NCBI GenBank assembly: GCA_045539475.1
Contig: JAZQFJ010000071.1
Location: forward strand, 1 to 27,563
Source: SIG480 sp045539475
GTDB lineage: Bacteria; Bacillota; Clostridia; Oscillospirales; JAAYXM01
Length of the DNA: 27,563 bases
Reading direction: 5' to 3'
A program made the position numbers and the translations under genes. Shown here piece by piece: positions 15,435-21,850 of the stretch. Position 1 is the first letter of the stretch, and every line of letters begins with the position of its first letter. Below the pieces are notes generated by a model. It did not search any database. It saw only the letters and a program-made list of their open reading frames with translations, and had not been told where the DNA came from.

Positions 15435-15917
15435 ATGCTGTACACACAACTAACGAAAAAAGCTATCAACATAGCTTACAACAAACATAACGGACAAATA
15501 GGGAAAGACGGTATTCCCTATTTCTGCCACCCGTACCATGTGGCAGAGCGCATAGATGAGCTTTGTGAACGAACAAATGTGTCCAAAAAAGAGCACGAAG
15601 CTCTCATTTGCATAGCATTTTTGCACGATATCCTCGAAGATACAGACACGACCGTCAACGAATTATATGGGGAAGGGTTTTCTGACAACATAGTCCACGC
15701 CGTTATAGCATTAACACGGCGAAAAAGAGAAACCTATCAGGACTACATAGAACGCTGCAAAGAAAATACCTATGCAGCTGTTATTAAAACATTCGATTTG
15801 ATTCATAATATGAACCTAAATCGATTAGACGCTCCGACTGACGTCGACAAAAAGCGCTATGAAAAGTACAAAAAGGCACTCGACCTTCTCAACACATCAA
15901 AGGAGGACGAATCGTGA
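15435..15917 (+). CDS. Small alarmone (ppGpp) hydrolase, HD domain
   Basis: 160 residues with every landmark of a single-domain RelA/SpoT-type hydrolase: HPYHV (H32), FLHDILEDT (H64, D65, E68, D69) and KTFDLIHNM (D121, N125). Order and spacing closely match metazoan MESH1 and bacterial small alarmone hydrolases, which remove the 3'-pyrophosphate of (p)ppGpp in a Mn2+-dependent reaction. No synthetase, TGS or ACT domain is present. A phage version could lower ppGpp during infection or counter a toxic small alarmone synthetase; this is inference. ATG follows AAAGGAA; the TGA overlaps the next GTG start. Confidence 0.85.
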   Translation: MLYTQLTKKAINIAYNKHNGQIGKDGIPYFCHPYHVAERIDELCERTNVSKKEHEALICIAFLHDILEDTDTTVNELYGEGFSDNIVHAVIALTRRKRETYQDYIERCKENTYAAVIKTFDLIHNMNLNRLDAPTDVDKKRYEKYKKALDLLNTSKEDES

Positions 15918-16294
15918 AACGAATTCTTACACTCTTGATTGCGATATGTATATCGGTAAGCACACTCACAGCCTGCTCCTTAAACAAAAAAGAAGTAAGC
16001 CGTGAATTAGTCAATGCAAGATATACACCCGCCCACTCATCCACAAAGACAGACTACGAATACAAATACAACTGGAACAAAGATGAATACGAATATGTTC
16101 CCGGTGTAAAATATGTCGACGAACCCGAAAAATACGAGTTCGAGTATATCGTCACATATGATGACGACACAACACGGCATGTATTTGAAACCGTTACAAA
16201 AGAAGCATATAACGAATATATGAAATCTAAATGGTTCAAAGATTTCAGTAAACCTATTGTGATTGAAACCCAACCACCAACCGAAACGCCATAA
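15914..16294 (+). CDS. Secreted lipoprotein of unknown role
   Basis: GTG at 15914 follows AAAGGAGG and overlaps the upstream stop (GTGA). KRILTLLIAICISVSTLTAC is a lipoprotein signal: basic N-terminus, hydrophobic core and lipobox LTAC with lipidated C21. The mature part (about 105 residues) is rich in Tyr, Glu and Asp and ends in a Pro/Thr tail. Lipoproteins encoded by temperate or large phages can block superinfection or modify the host surface, but nothing here identifies the role. It is coupled with the alarmone hydrolase gene. Confidence 0.82.
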   Translation: MKRILTLLIAICISVSTLTACSLNKKEVSRELVNARYTPAHSSTKTDYEYKYNWNKDEYEYVPGVKYVDEPEKYEFEYIVTYDDDTTRHVFETVTKEAYNEYMKSKWFKDFSKPIVIETQPPTETP

Positions 16295-16311
16295 AAGGAC
16301 TGTGATGCTCT

Positions 16312-17124
16312 GTGAGATTATATTTGCTGTTGCCGCTGTTAACAGAAAACGCAGCTATCATCAAAATAGTCAGCGGAAAAAATAACCGCAAACTATATGA
16401 AGGCTTGTTCCAAAGCATGCCAACGGAACTGCGTTTACTTGACATAGAAGAAATACTTCCTTACAAAGTCATCAGACGTAAAAATATAAACACAACCAAA
16501 GCACAATACGGCATCTGTTTTGTCACAAACAAAAAAGACAAAACAACAAGGGCTCACATAGAGCATATCGGCGAAAAACATACCATGAAAAATGGTCATA
16601 AAGCACAGGTAACATCCTATAATTCCGCAACAGACATCACAATTACATTTGACGACGGCACTGTCAGAGAACATCAAAGATATCACGATTTCACTCATGG
16701 AGAAATCAAACATAAGTCTGAATTGCCCGGTCGTGTGAAACCGAAAGACCATACAGGAGAAACATCGGTATCCAACAAAGGTGAAAATATCACCATTGTG
16801 AAGTATCTCAATAATCAATATATGAATGTTCAGTTTGATGACGGGACAATTGCGTACGGCGTCAACTATTACGCATTTGTACACCGCAAAATAGTCAAAC
16901 CCGACTATAAGCATTACAAATGGTTCATTGCACAAGAAAATACCGAGCCTGAGCCAATACAACTGCAAGATATAATTGACATCATAATGAACGACCGTAC
17001 ATTAACATCTAAAGAACAATGTGCAAAACTCGGAGTCATCACCCACGGTAAAAAATCCAAAAATGTACAGATTTTTGTTCTACATAAAAACGTCAAATGC
17101 CAAATCATTTGCGCCAAAGAATAA
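16312..17124 (+). CDS. Protein with two DNA-binding-like repeats
   Basis: GTG start at 16312 about 13 nt after AAAAGGAC, so the start is uncertain. The 270-residue product has two copies of a roughly 49-residue repeat (about 87-135 and 149-197): GE....N.G....I..Y.....I.V.FDDGT......Y..F..G.I. I know this repeat from Firmicutes phage and mobile-element proteins, where it accompanies AP2-like or HNH domains and is thought to bind DNA. No HNH or AP2 motif is seen here. The last 80 residues form another small domain. Confidence 0.72.
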   Translation: MRLYLLLPLLTENAAIIKIVSGKNNRKLYEGLFQSMPTELRLLDIEEILPYKVIRRKNINTTKAQYGICFVTNKKDKTTRAHIEHIGEKHTMKNGHKAQVTSYNSATDITITFDDGTVREHQRYHDFTHGEIKHKSELPGRVKPKDHTGETSVSNKGENITIVKYLNNQYMNVQFDDGTIAYGVNYYAFVHRKIVKPDYKHYKWFIAQENTEPEPIQLQDIIDIIMNDRTLTSKEQCAKLGVITHGKKSKNVQIFVLHKNVKCQIICAKE

Positions 17125-17138
17125 AAAGGAGACAATAT

Positions 17139-17423
17139 ATGTCACAAACAGCAAACGAAGAAAAAATAACATATTTTCTTCTTATCAAAACTGATACAAA
17201 TATAAAAAGCATCGCAGCACACACAACAAATGAAGCAATGGAACTTGTAAAAAAGCTCACTGAAAAAGCAAAACCTGATACAAGAAAAAGGATTTGTACA
17301 GCAGTCGAAACAATCCTTCCCTGTATGGAGCATATCAGCACCATACAAATGACATTCCCCGATTCAAGAATCGACATCTCAATTATTTCGACCATAACAA
17401 CAGCAGAAAAAAAGGAGGACTGA
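17139..17423 (+). CDS. Unknown small protein (94 aa)
   Basis: The frame is open back to 17097, but ATG at 17139, 7 nt after AAAAGGAG, is the supported start. The product begins with a strand (KITYFLLIKTDT), followed by a Lys-rich helix (NEAMELVKKLTEKAKPDTRKR) and Ile/Thr-rich C-terminal strands. It ends one base before the next ATG at 17425. No family recognised. Confidence 0.75.
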   Translation: MSQTANEEKITYFLLIKTDTNIKSIAAHTTNEAMELVKKLTEKAKPDTRKRICTAVETILPCMEHISTIQMTFPDSRIDISIISTITTAEKKED

Positions 17424-17424
17424 C

Positions 17425-17901
17425 ATGCGTTGGGAAAACATAAACGGCTTCGGATTTTCCGTCCCTGCCCATAACCCTAACCTTTTCAAAAAGTTCATTC
17501 TCAATCACCAAAAAGCAATTGAGGAACAGGGAACGCCAGAAGAAAAGAAGCTGTTAAACACAGCAAGGTTCAACAAGGACTACTCATTTGACTACGATGA
17601 CATCGACGAGGACTTTTTGCTCGAAAGTACGGTCAACCGACAGGAAGGACCTCACTCCATCATAGGAAACATCATTCAATACGAAACATGCATCCGCATG
17701 CAATACGAGCCCGGTGACGGCGATACCGACAGCGACCCCGCAATTATCTTTGTTCGCGGATATCCTTGGGAACTGAACGCAATAGAGAAAAACTTGCAGG
17801 AAGAATCCTTTAGAAATCTCTTATATAACTACCTCAGAGAGCTCGACAGCACAGCGTCTGTCACTGACGTCGATACGATTCGTATTGAGTACTACTGCTA
17901 A
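17425..17901 (+). CDS. Unknown protein (158 aa), member of local family
   Basis: ATG shortly after AAAGGAGG. The opening ENINGFGFSVPAHNPNLFKKF resembles the openings of the next two genes (ITKINAFGVEL...LKKDFVPFL and AVTRFGIKITP...LRPDFLLLM), and the end (FRNLLYNYLRELDSTASV) resembles theirs in layout (VQKLIADFFKPLI...). It thus looks like a diverged third member of a tandem family, with a larger insert in the middle. Function unknown. Confidence 0.78.
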   Translation: MRWENINGFGFSVPAHNPNLFKKFILNHQKAIEEQGTPEEKKLLNTARFNKDYSFDYDDIDEDFLLESTVNRQEGPHSIIGNIIQYETCIRMQYEPGDGDTDSDPAIIFVRGYPWELNAIEKNLQEESFRNLLYNYLRELDSTASVTDVDTIRIEYYC

Positions 17902-17916
17902 AAAGGAGGTTTTGAT

Positions 17917-18363
17917 ATGGAAATAACAAAAATCAATGCCTTCGGGGTCGAACTTGATTCCAACAAGTTGAAAAAAGATTTCGTCCCATTCCTTTGCACA
18001 CACTTGATGACAAGTGAACGCTACGAAGAGTATATCAACTACTGCAAGGACGAAGATTTAACGCCCGGCGACGACGAAAGCTTCTACCGATACGCCGAGT
18101 ATGACTGCAGCGACTATGCATACGAAATCATGACCTGTCTTGTTCATATTCTCAATGAGAAGAACAACCTTACTCTGGATATCAATAAGCTCCAATATTA
18201 TGACTATTGCGTTTACTACGAAAATCTCGTGCCCGCAAACGAAGAGGAACGCAAGCTCATACTGACAAAGGAACAGGTTCAAAAGCTCATCGCAGACTTC
18301 TTCAAGCCCCTCATCAAAGAAAACACACCTTTATGGTGTGAAAGTATCGACATCAACTATTAA
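17917..18363 (+). CDS. Unknown protein (148 aa), tandem paralogue A
   Basis: ATG 7 nt after AAAAGGAGG. It is clearly related to the next gene over its whole length: MTSERYEEYINYCKDEDLTP versus MDTDDRQSYIDYCKENKIS, LNEKNNLTLDINKLQYYDY versus FNKQYDLYDELKFQYHDE, and ILTKEQVQKLIADFFKPL versus ILTQKQVQNMLAQFFGKL. Mainly helical, acidic, no metal or catalytic motif. A tandem duplication is the simplest origin. Confidence 0.82.
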   Translation: MEITKINAFGVELDSNKLKKDFVPFLCTHLMTSERYEEYINYCKDEDLTPGDDESFYRYAEYDCSDYAYEIMTCLVHILNEKNNLTLDINKLQYYDYCVYYENLVPANEEERKLILTKEQVQKLIADFFKPLIKENTPLWCESIDINY

Positions 18364-18378
18364 AAAGGAGACCTGAGT

Positions 18379-18801
18379 ATGTACGAAGCAGTCACAAGGT
18401 TCGGCATCAAAATCACCCCATGTGATTTAAGACCGGACTTTCTATTGCTAATGTTCGCCTACTTTATGGACACTGACGACCGTCAAAGCTATATTGATTA
18501 CTGTAAAGAAAACAAAATTAGCTGCGATGACCGAAAGTCATTCATTGATTATGCAAAATCAAAACACAACAGCATGATGCAGGAAATCGTTGACATTTTC
18601 AATAAACAATATGACCTGTACGACGAACTGAAATTTCAGTATCATGACGAACATGTATTCTACGAATGCGGTATACCCGAAGACGATTCTCAAAAAGAAC
18701 GCATTCTGACACAAAAGCAGGTGCAAAACATGCTCGCACAATTCTTCGGAAAGCTCGTCAAAGACGATGTCTCGCTGACCTGTCAATCTATTAGTATCTG
18801 A
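18379..18801 (+). CDS. Unknown protein (140 aa), tandem paralogue B
   Basis: ATG 7 nt after AAAAGGAG. Paralogue of the 17917 gene (shared blocks listed there), diverged to perhaps 35-40 percent identity by eye. Paralogues that remain intact and adjacent suggest either heteromeric partners or arms-race diversification. The gene is followed by a terminator of the GCAGAG/CTCTGC family and a handle element, so the 16312-18801 operon ends here. Confidence 0.82.
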   Translation: MYEAVTRFGIKITPCDLRPDFLLLMFAYFMDTDDRQSYIDYCKENKISCDDRKSFIDYAKSKHNSMMQEIVDIFNKQYDLYDELKFQYHDEHVFYECGIPEDDSQKERILTQKQVQNMLAQFFGKLVKDDVSLTCQSISI

Positions 18802-18814
18802 ACAAAAATCCACA

Positions 18815-18853
18815 ATTCCGCAGAGGCAAAACCGTCTCTGCGGAAGATTTTTC
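18815..18853 (+). terminator. Rho-independent terminator, GCAGAG/CTCTGC family
   Basis: TTCCGCAGAG and CTCTGCGGAA pair perfectly (10 bp) around the loop GCAAAACCGT, followed by GATTTTTC. It is 14 nt after the stop at 18801 and near-identical to those at 19531 and 20584, including the loop. Confidence 0.88.
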
Positions 18854-18864
18854 AAATACAATCT

Positions 18865-18942
18865 CAGTCAATCATAAAACCAAAACACGGTATAAAATAA
18901 TCTCTGCTGAATAGTACCGTCAAACGTCGGTACTCGCAAAGA
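18865..18942 (+). promoter_or_regulatory. Box plus handle with internal hairpin
   Basis: CAGTCAATC at 18865-18873 with AATCTCTGCTGAA exactly 34 nt later (18899). The expanded loop holds AGTACCG/CGGTACT, a perfect 7-bp stem, and the outer arms TCTCTGC and GCAAAGA close it with one C-A mismatch. TATAAAA lies 3 nt before the handle. It is a single unit leading to the gene at 19003. Confidence 0.68.
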
Positions 18943-19002
18943 GGCCTTCGTAAGTCGCTTTTAGCGGCTAAACGAAAAACAAAAAAAAAGGAATATCAAG
19001 AA

Positions 19003-19518
19003 ATGATGACCTCACTTAAATACAAAAACAAAACCTTGACATGTTCACAATCTGACATCATTGAGTTCAACGAAGGGACAGTGACCATCACCGACCCGAG
19101 CTATGACCATGACGTTTTCAACAAAATCGAAGGTCTTTCCATCGTACCGGGGCACTACAATTGCTCCGTATACAGTCTGAACGGACAACCCTATATAATC
19201 CGTATTGTACTCGATAAGCCTGATGCCAAAAAGACTGTTGCAAGCAATCATACCTGGCATTCTATCGGTACAGTGGCTACCGACACAGGCACTCTCGGCG
19301 TTTTTCAGAACAAGCCTGACTTCAGCACCAAAAGAATGCACAGACTGAATTTCATAAACCAAAGAACCAGAGCAGAAGTCTGGTCCGACAATGTGTACAA
19401 AAACAATCCTCGTGGCTTCGTATTCGGCTGTGGAGACAATCCTCCCATTAACACATACGATGTAAAAGCCTGTACGAAAAATCACAGAGCATTCGCACTC
19501 GAAATCAGGCTTGCTTAA
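19003..19518 (+). CDS. Unknown protein, paralogue of the gene at 4063
   Basis: 171 residues; ATG 19003 (or 19006) follows AAAAGGAA. It shares with the 4063 protein the blocks TITDPSYDHDVF, LSIVPGHYNCSVY, TWHSIGTVATDTGTLGVFQN and the C-terminal HRAFALEIRLA. It lacks the 35-residue Ser/Thr/Pro-rich N-terminal extension of that protein. Function unknown. It lies between two terminator-plus-handle modules, like its paralogue, supporting spread as a cassette. Confidence 0.84.
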   Translation: MMTSLKYKNKTLTCSQSDIIEFNEGTVTITDPSYDHDVFNKIEGLSIVPGHYNCSVYSLNGQPYIIRIVLDKPDAKKTVASNHTWHSIGTVATDTGTLGVFQNKPDFSTKRMHRLNFINQRTRAEVWSDNVYKNNPRGFVFGCGDNPPINTYDVKACTKNHRAFALEIRLA

Positions 19519-19530
19519 CAAACATTTACA

Positions 19531-19569
19531 ATTCCGCAGAGGCGAAACCGTCTCTACGGAACATTTTTT
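19531..19569 (+). terminator. Rho-independent terminator, GCAGAG/CTCTGC family
   Basis: TTCCGCAGAG pairs with CTCTACGGAA (one G-to-A change, so one mismatch) around GCGAAACCGT, followed by CATTTTTT. It lies 12 nt after the stop of the 19003 gene. Confidence 0.86.
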
Positions 19570-19581
19570 CAGCTAAAATTT

Positions 19582-19831
19582 CAGTCAATCACATAACCAA
19601 AACACGGTAAAACAATCTCTGCTAAAAATGCTGTCAAATGACAGCAGAATGCAAAGACACGCCATCTACCGAAAAACTCATTCAAAAGTTCAGGCAATCA
19701 CATAATTGAAATGCGATATAAAATAATCTTTGCTAAATAGTGCCATCAGACATAGGTACTTGCAAAGTCGGTAAAAATGCAGCCTCTTATCACACAAATT
19801 AAATAGTGACATTAAACGTCGACACTCGCAA
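19582..19831 (+). promoter_or_regulatory. Leader with two boxed handles and a third hairpin
   Basis: This fills most of the 357-nt gap 19519-19875. First copy: CAGTCAATC at 19582, handle AATCTCTGCTAAA at 19614 (32 nt), internal hairpin GCTGTC/GACAGC around AAAT, closing GCAAAGA at 19651. Second copy: CAGGCAATC at 19691, AATCTTTGCTAAA at 19725 (34 nt); here TCTTTGC pairs perfectly with the usual GCAAAG arm (19762-19767). A third unboxed hairpin (AGTG...CACT) lies at about 19799-19831. A 37-nt duplication of the gene start follows. Confidence 0.68.
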
Positions 19832-19838
19832 AAAAAAA

Positions 19839-19912
19839 ATGCTCATCGAAGTGTATATAAAGGACAGTGAAAAAAATGCTCATCAAAGTGTATATGAAAG
19901 ACGGTGAAGAAT
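19839..19912 (+). repeat. 37-nt tandem duplication of a gene start
   Basis: The first 37 nt of the following gene (19876-19912) are repeated just upstream (19839-19875), with about six differences. The upstream copy keeps ATG but, because 37 is not a multiple of 3, reads out of frame and would give only a 22-residue peptide ending within the gene. It also supplies the AAGGACAGTGA that holds the present ribosome binding site. Confidence 0.75.
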
Positions 19913-20574
19913 TCACCGTCAATGCCTGCACCTCCTCTGCAAGATTATGGGTGCACCAACACCTAAAGCTGGAAAACATAGAAAGTTTTACGGAGATACC
20001 GTCTGAAAGAATTTACTACTATGTAGAAATCACAGAACATGAAATTGTCGAATTCATTCCGTTCGACAGCAAAGAAGTTGCCGTAGCGCATCTCCATCAA
20101 AAGTTCCTCAGTCGTATTAAAACAAAAGTTGAGGATTTCGACCTCAGTTTGCACTTTCCGATTCAAAAAGACGACTACGGTTTATCCGAAGACCATGCGT
20201 GGATTAACGACCTCCCTCTCATGCATAATGATTGGGACGCTTATATCATCGCAAACGACAGAAAAAATGATACCGAGGAAAGCCGTAGATTTATTGAACA
20301 GGCTATAAAAGAACCCTATCTGTTCCTCAACAATGCGTTATATGAAAACTTACTGAAAGCAGCTTTTCATAAAAACGCCATCAAAAACACGCATCCCAAC
20401 ATGGGCATCACAACAGACATCATGGATAACGACGGTGCCACAATTGATATCCGCACAACAACAGAGACATGTTCCAGACTGTCCTCATACCTCGGTATGA
20501 AGATTATTGGATTAAAGCCGACTGTATATAACAACGTCGAGGGTGTGGCTCTGCTGTGTGAAAATAAAAACTAA
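19876..20574 (+). CDS. Unknown protein (232 aa)
   Basis: ATG at 19876 lies 11 nt after AGGA and is preferred to GTG 19867, which is only 2 nt away from it. The N-terminus is a beta unit (LIKVYMKDGEEFTVNACTS); the rest is mixed, with IYYYVEITEHEIVEFIPF in the middle and a C-terminal domain with TTETCSRLSSYLGMKIIGLKP. No known motif. It ends 9 nt before a terminator of the common family. Confidence 0.82.
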   Translation: MLIKVYMKDGEEFTVNACTSSARLWVHQHLKLENIESFTEIPSERIYYYVEITEHEIVEFIPFDSKEVAVAHLHQKFLSRIKTKVEDFDLSLHFPIQKDDYGLSEDHAWINDLPLMHNDWDAYIIANDRKNDTEESRRFIEQAIKEPYLFLNNALYENLLKAAFHKNAIKNTHPNMGITTDIMDNDGATIDIRTTTETCSRLSSYLGMKIIGLKPTVYNNVEGVALLCENKN

Positions 20575-20583
20575 AAAAACACA

Positions 20584-20622
20584 ATTCCGCAGAGGCAAGA
20601 TTGTCTCTGCGGAACGTTTTTT
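20584..20622 (+). terminator. Rho-independent terminator, GCAGAG/CTCTGC family
   Basis: TTCCGCAGAG pairs perfectly with CTCTGCGGAA around GCAAGATTGT, followed by CGTTTTTT. It lies 9 nt after the stop of the preceding gene. Confidence 0.88.
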
Positions 20623-20633
20623 AAACACAACTT

Positions 20634-20777
20634 CAGTCAATCATATAATCAAAACACAGTATAAAACAATCTCTGCTAAACGGTACCGTCAAATGACGGC
20701 AAAACGCAAAGAACCTGTCGCAAGTGTTGACAAGGCTGGCTATATAATACCGTCAAATGTCGATATGTACAAAAGAT
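20634..20777 (+). promoter_or_regulatory. Box, handle and two hairpins
   Basis: Together with the terminators around it this fills the 320-nt gap 20575-20894. CAGTCAATCATATAAT at 20634, AATCTCTGCTAAA 34 nt later at 20668. The internal hairpin here is the CCGTC-AAAT-GACGG form; it closes with GCAAAGA at about 20706-20712. A second, unboxed and degenerate hairpin lies at about 20745-20777. Confidence 0.65.
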
Positions 20778-20824
20778 TCGGAAATAGCCATAATGCCCCT
20801 CACAACTGTACAATACCCTAACAC

Positions 20825-20850
20825 ACCCACGGTTAAAACCATGGGTTTTC
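20825..20850 (+). terminator. Possible attenuator in leader
   Basis: ACCCACGGTT and AACCATGGGT can form nine pairs with one C-A mismatch and a very short AA loop, followed directly by TTTTC. It sits after the handle element and before the gene at 20895, in the transcribed leader, so it could act as an intrinsic terminator that is alternately formed. The U-tract is short, so confidence is limited. Confidence 0.4.
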
Positions 20851-20894
20851 CCGTTAAACAAATTATTTGTAAAAAAAAAAGAAAGGACACAATC

Positions 20895-21191
20895 ATGCCC
20901 AACAATAATAAAATCATTGTTGATATCAATGACCGTTTTCAACTGGTTGCTGCACTAAATGATTGGGACCCTGACGCCAAAGAATTGGCTGAAATCTCAG
21001 TTTTCTTGCAAGAAAAAGCAACAGGACTTATCCATCAAGACCTTGCCGTCATAGGACGCAACTACAGAATGACAGACAACGGACCTGAATTATATGACGA
21101 CCTATCGGTAAAAGTCTATGCCGATGCAAACAACGAAGACTTTACGGACGACTTCACTATTCCTATTTACGAAGAATCCGAAGAAGATTAA
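20895..21191 (+). CDS. Unknown acidic protein (98 aa)
   Basis: The frame is open back to 20757 through the leader; ATG at 20895, 9 nt after GAAAGGA, is the true start. It begins MPNNNKIIVDINDRFQL and has EKATGLIHQDLAVIGRNYRM in the centre, a pattern I remember from small Firmicutes phage hypotheticals. The last 36 codons are duplicated at 21324-21434 as a gene remnant. No family name can be given. Confidence 0.8.
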   Translation: MPNNNKIIVDINDRFQLVAALNDWDPDAKELAEISVFLQEKATGLIHQDLAVIGRNYRMTDNGPELYDDLSVKVYADANNEDFTDDFTIPIYEESEED

Positions 21192-21215
21192 TATAATCAA
21201 AACACAGTATAAAGT

Positions 21216-21324
21216 AATCTCTGCTAAATAGTACCGTCAAATGTCGGTACTTGCAAAGTTAATGGCGAAGTTGAAGAACTCCTGTGGCGCTAAATAGTAC
21301 CGTCAAATGTCGGTACTTGCAAAG
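21216..21324 (+). repeat. Handle element and two identical hairpins
   Basis: AATCTCTGCTAAA (21216) with AGTACCG/CGGTACT and closing GCAAAG (to 21258), then a second copy of the same 33-nt hairpin segment at 21291-21324, identical in sequence. No CAGTCAATC box precedes it; the ATATAATCAAAACACAG that normally follows the box begins right at the previous stop codon, so the box was probably lost. The second hairpin abuts the gene remnant at 21324. Confidence 0.68.
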
Positions 21325-21434
21325 GACCCGAACTGTACGATGACCTATCAGTGAAAGTCTATGCCGACGCAAACAATGAAGACTTTACAGATGACTTCAC
21401 TATCCATATTTACGAGGAACTCGAAGAAGATTAA
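21324..21434 (+). pseudogene. C-terminal remnant of a duplicate of the 20895 gene
   Basis: 36 codons plus TAA, with no start codon, encode nearly the same peptide as the end of the 20895 protein (two substitutions, P to H and S to L). About twelve codons differ only at synonymous positions. The remnant begins exactly where the hairpin segment ends (GCAAAG/GACCCG), pointing to recombination within the hairpin. It was probably an intact paralogue for a long time before truncation. Confidence 0.78.
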
Positions 21435-21470
21435 CGTATTCTTTATAAACCCCCTTTTCAAACACAATTT

Positions 21471-21850
21471 CAGTCAATCGTAAAATCAAAGTGTAATACA
21501 AAACAATCTCTGCTAAATAGTATCGTTAGATAACGGTGCTTGCAGAGAGGAATTCAACGGCCCGATCGATAATTTGCTGCATAGTACCATCAGCACTTAC
21601 AAAAAGAAAAAAATTATCACACGAATTTCAGTCAATCATATAATTAAAGTGTGACACAAAATAATCTCTGCTAAACAGTACCGTCAAATGATAGTGCTTG
21701 CGAAATGCAGAGGTGGATAGTTGCGCAAGTCTGATACTGAACAATATTGTCAAACACCAGCGCTCACAAATTTAGTCAATCATATAGTAAAAACGCAACA
21801 CAAAACAATCTCTGCTAAATGGTATCGCCAAATGTCCGCACTCATAAAAA
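21471..21850 (+). promoter_or_regulatory. Three boxed handle elements upstream of cas12a
   Basis: This fills the gap upstream of cas12a (with the elements above, 21192-21915). Boxes at 21471, 21629 and 21773 each stand exactly 34 nt before AATCTCTGCTAAA (21505, 21663, 21807). Copy one is fully paired: CTCTGC with GCAGAG, and AGTATCGTT with AACGGTGCT including two G-U pairs. Copies two and three are more degenerate, and extra unboxed hairpins lie near 21582 and 21747. Spacing of the repeats (158 and 144 nt) and the lack of spacers rule out a normal array. The last copy ends 66 nt before the cas12a start. Confidence 0.68.

Noticed and set aside
20728..20748. TTGACA ... TATAAT promoter in the 20634 leader
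   Set aside because: Spacing is only about 9 nt, far too short for a sigma70 promoter; TATAAT is part of a degenerate hairpin copy.
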